Part shown: piece after piece, positions 13,874 through 19,438 of the stretch
Layout of the letters: each line of letters opens with the position of its first letter
Position numbering within the stretch: the stretch's first letter is position 1
DNA from: Planctomycetota bacterium
GTDB taxonomy: Bacteria; Planctomycetota; UBA1135; GCA-002686595
Assembly: GCA_027623615.1 (NCBI GenBank)
Contig: JAQBVH010000002.1
Span: 1-19,438, forward strand
Length of the DNA: 19,438 bases
Reading direction: 5' to 3'
Made by a program: the position numbers and the translations under genes
Notes under the pieces: model-generated
What the model was told of the DNA's origin: nothing
What the model saw: the letters and a program-made list of their open reading frames with translations, nothing else
Database searches by the model: none

Positions 13874-16800
13874 ATGACGACCCAGGCCCACGAGGTCGAG
13901 GCTTACCAGCCCCGACACCACATCCGCATCGTCACCGCCGCGTCCCTCTTCGATGGGCACGACGCGGCGATCAACGTCATGCGACGGATCCTGCAGTCCT
14001 CCGGGGCCGAGGTGATTCACCTGGGGCACAACCGCTCCGTCCACGAGATCGTGGAGTGCGCGATCCAGGAGGACGCCCAGGGCATCGCCGTGACCTCCTA
14101 CCAGGGCGGCCACGTCGAGTACTTCAAGTACATGGTCGACCTGCTGCGCGAGCGCGGGGCCGAGATCAAGGTCTTCGGCGGCGGCGGCGGGACGATCCTG
14201 CCCAGCGAACAGGCCGAGCTCGAGGCTTACGGCGTCGTGCGCATCTACTCCCCCGACGACGGCCGCTCGATGGGCCTGCAGGGGATGATCAACGACCTGC
14301 TCGAGCGCTGCGACTTCGAGCCCGGCCGCAAGGCGCTGAACGAGGAGGCCGAGCGCGTCCCCGACCGCGACCCCCAGGCCATCGGCCGCCTGGTGACCTT
14401 CGCCGAGACGCACAGCGACGAGGCGGACTCGCTGCACCAGGCGCTCGCGGCGCTGAACGGCAGCGCGGCGGCGGCCGACGCGCCCGTGCTCGGCATCACC
14501 GGCACGGGGGGCTCCGGCAAGTCCTCCCTCGTCGACGAGCTCGTGCGGCGCTTCCTGCTCGACTTCGAGGACAAGACGATCGCCGTCATCTCCGTCGACC
14601 CCTCGCGGCGCAAGAGCGGCGGCGCGCTGCTCGGCGACCGCATCCGCATGAACGCGATCGACGACCCGCGCGTCTACATGCGCTCGCTCGCGACGCGCCA
14701 GTCGAACCTGGCGCTGAGCCGCTACGTCGCCGACTCGATCGCGATCTGCAAGGCCGCCGGCTACGACCTGATCGTCGTCGAGACCTCGGGCATCGGCCAG
14801 TCGGACACGGAGATCACCGAGCACTCGGACGTGTCGCTCTACGTCATGACCGCCGAGTACGGCGCCGCGACCCAGCTCGAGAAGATCGACATGCTCGACT
14901 TCGCCGACCTGATCTCGATCAACAAGTTCGACAAGCGCGGCTCCCTCGACGCGCTGCGCGACGTGCGCAAGCAGGTCAAGCGCAACCGCAAGCTGTTCGA
15001 GGCCGAGGACGACAGCCTGCCCGTCTTCGGCACGATCGCGTCCCAGTTCAACGACCCGGGCACCAACCAGCTCTATCGGGCGGTCATGGACGCGCTGGCC
15101 ACCAAGTCGAGCGCGCTGGCCTCGAGCTTCGACGCGGACGCCGGCGTCGAGGCGCGCTACGTGCTGCCTCCGGACCGCGTGCGTTACCTGTCCGAGATCG
15201 TCGAGAGCAGCCAGCGCTACGAGGCGTTGGTCAGCGAGCAGGCGTCGATCGTGCGCCGCCTGTATCAGATCAAGGGGGCGCTCGAGTCCTTGCGCGGCGC
15301 CGCGGGCGAGGACTTCCTCGCCGTCGCCGCCGCCGAAGACGACTCGCCCGCCGTCACCGAGCTGCTCGCCCACTACGGCGAGCTCGAGGCGGACCTGCAC
15401 CCGCGTTGCCGCAAGGCCCTCGAGGGCTGGCCCGCGCTGGTAGAGCGCTATCGCGCCGACACCTACCAGTTCCAGGTGCGCGACCAGGTCCTCGAGCAGC
15501 CCCTCTTCAGCAAGTCCCTCTCGGGCACGCGCATCCCGCGCGTCTGTCTGCCGACGTACCAGGACTGGGGCGACCTGCTGCGCTGGTTGATGCGCGAGAA
15601 CGCGCCCGGCCTGTTCCCGTTCACCGCGGGCGTGTTCCCCCTCAAGCGACAGGGTGAGGATCCCGCGCGCATGTTCGCCGGCGAGGGCGGACCGGAGCGT
15701 ACGAACCGGCGCTTCCACTACCTGTCGACGGGCATGCCGGCGGCGCGCCTCTCGACCGCGTTCGACTCGGTCACGCTCTACGGCGAGGACCCGGCACAGC
15801 GCCCCGACATCTACGGCAAGGTCGGCAACTCCGGCGTCTCGATCTGCACCGTCGATGACGCCAAGAAGCTCTACTCTGGCTTCGACCTGATCGACCCGAA
15901 GACGTCGGTGTCGATGACGATCAACGGCCCGGCGCCGATGATCCTCGCGTTCTTCATGAACGCCGCGGTCGACCAGCAGTGTGAGAAGCACCTGCGCGAG
16001 AGCGGCGCGTTCGACGCGGCCGACAAACAGATCGACGCGATCTACAAGGCCAAGGGCCAGCCCCGGCCGCGCTACCAGGGCGAGCTGCCCGAGGGCAACG
16101 ACGGGCTCGGCCTCGGCCTGCTCGGCGTGTCCGGCGACGAGGTGCTCGACGCCGAGACCTACGCGCGCATCCGGTCGGACACCATGGCCCGCGTGCGCGG
16201 CACGGTGCAGGCGGACATCCTCAAGGAGGACCAGGCCCAGAACACCTGCATCTTCTCGACCGAGTTCGCCCTGCGCATGATGGGCGACGTCCAGCAGTCG
16301 TTCATCGACCGCGGGGTGCGCAACTTCTACTCGGTCTCGATCTCCGGCTATCACATCGCCGAGGCCGGCGCGAACCCGATCACGCAGCTCGCGCTGACCC
16401 TCGCGAACGGGTTCACCTACGTCGAGTACTACCTCTCGCGCGGGATGGCGGTCGACGACTTCGCCCAGAACCTGTCGTTCTTCTTCTCGAACGGCCTCGA
16501 CCCGGAGTACTCGGTCATCGGCCGCGTCGCGCGCCGGATCTGGGCCAAGGCGCTGCGCGAGAAGTACGGCGCGAAGGAAGGCAGCCAGAAGCTCAAGTAC
16601 CACATCCAGACGAGCGGCCGCTCGCTGCACGCCCAGGAGATCGCCTTCAACGACATCCGCACGACGCTGCAGGCGCTGTACGCCCTCTACGACAACTGCA
16701 ACTCGCTGCACACGAACGCCTACGACGAGGCGATCACCACGCCGACCGAGGAGAGCGTGCGCCGGGCGCTCGCGATCCAGCTGATCATCAACAAGGAGCT

Positions 16801-17296
16801 GGGCCTCAGCCGCAACGAGAACCCGATCCAGGGCTCGTTCGTGATCGAGGAGCTGACCGACCTCGTCGAGGAGGCCGTGATGACCGAGTTCCAGTCGATC
16901 TCCGAGCGCGGCGGCGTGCTCGGCGCGATGGAGCGCATGTACCAGCGCTCCAAGATCCAGGAGGAGTCGCTGCTCTACGAGTCGATGAAGCACTCGGGCG
17001 CCCTGCCGGTGGTCGGCGTGAACACCTTCCTGTCGAAGGACGGCTCGCCGACGATCGTGCCCGAGGAGGTCATCCGCTCGACGACCGAGGAGAAGGACTA
17101 CGCGATCGCCGCGCGCGAGGCCTTCCAGGCGCGCAACGCGGACCGCTGCGCTGGGGCGCTGCAGTCGCTCCAGGAGGCGGCCGTCTCCGGCGGCAACACC
17201 TTCGAGGCCCTGCTCGAGAGCGCCAAGTTCTGCAGCCTGGGCGACCTGACCGCGGCCCTCTATCAGGTCGGCGGGCGCTACCGCCGGAACATGTAG
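13874..17296 (+). CDS. icmF: Fused isobutyryl-CoA mutase IcmF
   Basis: The protein has 1140 residues, typical of IcmF. It interconverts isobutyryl-CoA and n-butyryl-CoA using adenosylcobalamin in the cytoplasm. Order of domains: B12-binding (about 15-145) with the cobalt-ligand motif DGHDAA (His29) and SYQGGH; a MeaI-type G-protein chaperone (about 203-420) with P-loop [12 protein letters not shown] (207-218), [29 protein letters not shown] and NKFDKRG (350-356); a linker; and the mutase barrel (about 550-1140) with [47 protein letters not shown] and [10 protein letters not shown]. Phe601 in RMFAGEG corresponds to the Phe that marks IcmF rather than the Tyr of methylmalonyl-CoA mutase. The ATG at 13874 is chosen over the long upstream open frame, which is antisense of the sigma gene. 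There is no Shine-Dalgarno. Confidence 0.95.
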   Translation: MTTQAHEVEAYQPRHHIRIVTAASLFDGHDAAINVMRRILQSSGAEVIHLGHNRSVHEIVECAIQEDAQGIAVTSYQGGHVEYFKYMVDLLRERGAEIKVFGGGGGTILPSEQAELEAYGVVRIYSPDDGRSMGLQGMINDLLERCDFEPGRKALNEEAERVPDRDPQAIGRLVTFAETHSDEADSLHQALAALNGSAAAADAPVLGITGTGGSGKSSLVDELVRRFLLDFEDKTIAVISVDPSRRKSGGALLGDRIRMNAIDDPRVYMRSLATRQSNLALSRYVADSIAICKAAGYDLIVVETSGIGQSDTEITEHSDVSLYVMTAEYGAATQLEKIDMLDFADLISINKFDKRGSLDALRDVRKQVKRNRKLFEAEDDSLPVFGTIASQFNDPGTNQLYRAVMDALATKSSALASSFDADAGVEARYVLPPDRVRYLSEIVESSQRYEALVSEQASIVRRLYQIKGALESLRGAAGEDFLAVAAAEDDSPAVTELLAHYGELEADLHPRCRKALEGWPALVERYRADTYQFQVRDQVLEQPLFSKSLSGTRIPRVCLPTYQDWGDLLRWLMRENAPGLFPFTAGVFPLKRQGEDPARMFAGEGGPERTNRRFHYLSTGMPAARLSTAFDSVTLYGEDPAQRPDIYGKVGNSGVSICTVDDAKKLYSGFDLIDPKTSVSMTINGPAPMILAFFMNAAVDQQCEKHLRESGAFDAADKQIDAIYKAKGQPRPRYQGELPEGNDGLGLGLLGVSGDEVLDAETYARIRSDTMARVRGTVQADILKEDQAQNTCIFSTEFALRMMGDVQQSFIDRGVRNFYSVSISGYHIAEAGANPITQLALTLANGFTYVEYYLSRGMAVDDFAQNLSFFFSNGLDPEYSVIGRVARRIWAKALREKYGAKEGSQKLKYHIQTSGRSLHAQEIAFNDIRTTLQALYALYDNCNSLHTNAYDEAITTPTEESVRRALAIQLIINKELGLSRNENPIQGSFVIEELTDLVEEAVMTEFQSISERGGVLGAMERMYQRSKIQEESLLYESMKHSGALPVVGVNTFLSKDGSPTIVPEEVIRSTTEEKDYAIAAREAFQARNADRCAGALQSLQEAAVSGGNTFEALLESAKFCSLGDLTAALYQVGGRYRRNM

Positions 17297-17302
17297 GGCT
17301 GG

Positions 17303-18286
17303 ATGGACCCGCTCCTCGCTCCCCTCGACGCCTTCGCCCCCGCCGACCTCGCCGCCTGGCAAGCCCAGGTCGGAGAGGCGCTGGAGTCCCTACGCCGCCA
17401 GACGCAAGCCGGCGATCGCAAGCCGCTGCTCGCGACCGGGCCGTCCCTCGAGCACTCGCTGATCCGTGAGCCGGGTTGGAAGGTCGGCGCGGTCGCAGCC
17501 GACGACGACCAGGCCAGCGCTGCCCGTGACGCTGGCGCGGAGGTCATCTTCGCGGCGGAGGATGCGCCGGCGCTCGACCTCGCGCCGTACCACCGCGCTG
17601 GAGCCAGTCCGGTGCAGGAGCTGGCCTTCTTCGTGGCAGCGCTGCACCCACGGGCGAGCGAGGCCGCGAGCCTCTCGGTCGGCTTCGAGGTCGGGCGCGA
17701 CCTCTTCGAGGAGATCGCCAAGTTGCGCGCCGCGCGGGTCCTGTGGCAGAAGACCCTGCTCGCGACCGGCGCGGACCTCGTCCCGCTGCCCGAGCTGCGC
17801 GCGACGACCGCGTGGCGCACGCTGACCACCCGCGAGCCGATGACGAACGTGCTGCGCGCGACGACCCAGGCCTACGCGGCCGTGCTCGGCGGCGCGGACA
17901 CGCTCGTCGTGCGCCCGCACGCCGACACGGAAAAGGCGCGTCGACTCGCCATCCAGCTGCAGCTCGTGCTCAGGCACGAGGGCCACCTCGATCGCTCCGT
18001 GGACCCGCTGGCCGGCAGCTACCTGGTCGAGGCGCGCACCGACGCGCTCGCGCGGGCGGCCTGGGGCCACGCGCGCACGATCCTCGAGGCCGGTGGACTC
18101 GAGCCGGCGTTCGCGCGCGAGGAGTGCGACGCGAGCTGGGAGGCCTGGGCAGCGAGGTTGCGGAGTGGCGACGCGCACGTCCTCGGCGTCAGTCAGCACC
18201 CCCTGGAGGGTGCGCAGGTCGTGGACCTTGGCGACCCGGGTCCGAGCGACCTGCCCGCGCGGCGGGACGAGGAGGTGTTCGCGTGA
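17303..18286 (+). CDS. mutA: Short MutA-like small subunit of methylmalonyl-CoA mutase
   Basis: This is a 327-residue protein resembling the non-catalytic subunit of heterodimeric methylmalonyl-CoA mutase. Visible mutase-barrel pieces are [20 protein letters not shown] (99-118), [19 protein letters not shown] (134-152), [20 protein letters not shown] (168-187), [11 protein letters not shown] and [20 protein letters not shown] (234-253). The first ~90 residues are a shortened N-terminal part, and the C-terminal B12-like domain of long MutA proteins is absent (usual length is about 600 or more). It starts 6 bases after icmF and its TGA overlaps the mutB GTG, so it is made with mutB and is most likely its structural partner. 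It has no cobalamin motif, and catalysis is not expected. Confidence 0.82.
   Translation: MDPLLAPLDAFAPADLAAWQAQVGEALESLRRQTQAGDRKPLLATGPSLEHSLIREPGWKVGAVAADDDQASAARDAGAEVIFAAEDAPALDLAPYHRAGASPVQELAFFVAALHPRASEAASLSVGFEVGRDLFEEIAKLRAARVLWQKTLLATGADLVPLPELRATTAWRTLTTREPMTNVLRATTQAYAAVLGGADTLVVRPHADTEKARRLAIQLQLVLRHEGHLDRSVDPLAGSYLVEARTDALARAAWGHARTILEAGGLEPAFAREECDASWEAWAARLRSGDAHVLGVSQHPLEGAQVVDLGDPGPSDLPARRDEEVFA
18271..18275 (+). promoter_or_regulatory. Shine-Dalgarno GGAGG fixing the mutB GTG start
   Basis: GGAGG at 18271-18275, inside the end of mutA, lies 7 bases before the GTG at 18283. Together with the GTGA overlap it supports coupled translation and rules out the later in-frame ATGs as main starts. 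Confidence 0.6.
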
Positions 18287-19438
18287 ACCTCCCCGACTAC
18301 GACGCTCTGCCGCTGCCGGTTGTGGCCGCGCCCGAGGGTGACGCGACCAGAACGCCGGAGGGCATCGACGTCCACCCGCTCACCGCGCCCGCCGCCCACG
18401 CGCACCTCGGCGGCATGCCGGGCAGCGCGCCCTTCGTGCGCGGGCCCTACCCCACGATGTACGCGGCGCGTCCCTGGACGATCCGTCAGTACGCCGGCTT
18501 CTCGACCGCCGAGGAATCCAACGCCTTCTACCGCCGCGGGCTCGCGGCGGGGCAGAAGGGCCTCTCGATCGCCTTCGACCTGGCGACCCACCGCGGCTAC
18601 GACTCGGATCACCCGCGCGTGGTCGGTGACGTGGGCATGGCCGGCGTGGCGATCGATTCGATCGAGGACATGCGCGTCCTCTTCGACGGCATCCCGCTCG
18701 ACGAGATGAGCGTGTCGATGACGATGAACGGGGCGGTGCTGCCGATCCTCGCGCTGTACATCGTCGCCGCGGAGGAGCAGGGCGTCGCGCCCGAAGAGCT
18801 GACCGGGACCATCCAGAACGACATCCTCAAGGAGTTCATGGTCCGCAACACCTACATCTATCCGCCCGCGCCCTCGATGCGCATCGTGAAGGACATCTTC
18901 AGCTTCGCGTCGCAGCGCATGCCGCGCTTCAACTCGATCTCGATCTCCGGTTATCACATGCAGGAGGCCGGAGCGACGGCGGACCTCGAGCTGGCCTACA
19001 CCCTGGCGGACGGGATCGAGTACGTGCGCGCCGGCGTCGAGGCTGGCCTCGACATCGACGCCTTCGCGCCGCGCCTGTCGTTCTTCTGGGCGATCGGCAT
19101 GAACTTCTTCATGGAAGTCGCCAAGATGCGCGCCGCGCGGCTCTTGTGGGCCAAGCTCTTGAAGCAGTTCAATCCGAAGGACCCGCGGTCGCTCAGCCTG
19201 CGCACGCATTGCCAGACCTCGGGCTGGTCGCTGACCGCGCAGGACGTGTTCAACAACGTGATGCGCACCACGATCGAGGCGATGGCGGCGACCCAGGGCC
19301 ACACCCAGTCGCTGCACACCAACGCGCTCGACGAGGCGCTGGCACTGCCGACCGATTTCTCGGCGCGCATCGCCCGCAACACCCAGCTTTTCCTGCAACA
19401 GGAGAGCGGCACCAACCGCATCATCGATCCCTGGGGCG
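18283..19438 (+). CDS. mutB: Methylmalonyl-CoA mutase large (catalytic) subunit, 3' end beyond the window
   Basis: 385 codons of the catalytic subunit are present. It interconverts (R)-methylmalonyl-CoA and succinyl-CoA with adenosylcobalamin, linking propionate, odd-chain and branched amino-acid breakdown to the TCA cycle. The signature [18 protein letters not shown] holds Arg68 and Tyr70, and [11 protein letters not shown] holds Arg188; the Tyr/Arg pair is what distinguishes methylmalonyl-CoA mutase from isobutyryl-type mutases. Further matches are [50 protein letters not shown] and [16 protein letters not shown]. The GTG start at 18283 overlaps the mutA stop. The C-terminal part of the barrel and the B12-binding domain with its DxHxxG motif must lie to the right and are not visible. 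Confidence 0.95.
   Translation, partial: MNLPDYDALPLPVVAAPEGDATRTPEGIDVHPLTAPAAHAHLGGMPGSAPFVRGPYPTMYAARPWTIRQYAGFSTAEESNAFYRRGLAAGQKGLSIAFDLATHRGYDSDHPRVVGDVGMAGVAIDSIEDMRVLFDGIPLDEMSVSMTMNGAVLPILALYIVAAEEQGVAPEELTGTIQNDILKEFMVRNTYIYPPAPSMRIVKDIFSFASQRMPRFNSISISGYHMQEAGATADLELAYTLADGIEYVRAGVEAGLDIDAFAPRLSFFWAIGMNFFMEVAKMRAARLLWAKLLKQFNPKDPRSLSLRTHCQTSGWSLTAQDVFNNVMRTTIEAMAATQGHTQSLHTNALDEALALPTDFSARIARNTQLFLQQESGTNRIIDPWG

Noticed and set aside
13835..17362. 1175-codon open frame antisense to icmF
   Set aside because: It mirrors the GC-rich codon bias of icmF, is rich in Arg, Val, Leu, Gly and Glu without any domain, and the plus frame is an unmistakable enzyme.
1..19438. Mobile elements, CRISPR arrays, tRNA or rRNA genes
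   Set aside because: No transposase or integrase motifs, no direct-repeat arrays, no T-loop GTTCRA-type tRNA core and no rRNA-like stretches were found on either strand.

Overview
The window is strongly GC-rich, with G or C in most third codon positions, and is densely packed with short gaps and many 4-base gene overlaps. It shows no rRNA, tRNA, CRISPR array or insertion sequence. The content suggests a member of the Planctomycetota or a similar high-GC environmental lineage: secreted caspase-fold proteins, a secreted BNR-type propeller, ECF sigma factors with long C-terminal extensions, and an N-terminal WGPEQATGAPDT-type domain. This assignment is inference; no taxonomic marker was searched.

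Left part (1-6435). The 5' part of pdxJ (vitamin B6 synthesis) runs off the left edge on the minus strand. Behind it lies a secreted protein of unknown function whose frame is broken by one in-frame TGA. Next is a YhgN/MarC-type membrane protein, preceded on the same strand by a 56-codon small ORF with a strong ribosome binding site and its own intrinsic terminator. On the plus strand follow rsmD (16S rRNA methyltransferase), an ABC ATPase and a large polytopic membrane protein; these overlap and probably form one operon and, for the last two, one transporter. Convergent to them are two overlapping minus-strand genes, a secreted single-anchor protein and a four-helix membrane protein, both of unknown function.

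Middle (6436-12960). A YCII/DGPF-domain protein and an ECF42-type sigma factor form a tight pair; the sigma factor appears to start at CTG directly after the TAG of its neighbour. Then comes the most unusual part: three co-directional genes for (i) a secreted metacaspase-like protein with a calcium-loop motif and three Tudor/chromo-barrel-like modules at its C-terminus, (ii) a secreted multi-domain protein ending in a CHAT-like caspase fold, and (iii) a secreted protein of unknown function. A convergent secreted BNR-4-type beta-propeller protein follows.

Right part (12961-19438). An ECF sigma factor with a membrane-spanning C-terminal extension diverges from an acyl-CoA mutase operon: icmF (fused isobutyryl-CoA mutase with its own G-protein chaperone), an unusually short mutA-like subunit, and the methylmalonyl-CoA mutase large subunit mutB, cut by the right edge. 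Together these serve B12-dependent branched-chain and propionate carbon flow.

Several first genes of transcription units have a -10-like hexamer 6-7 bases before the start codon and no Shine-Dalgarno sequence, which suggests leaderless transcripts.
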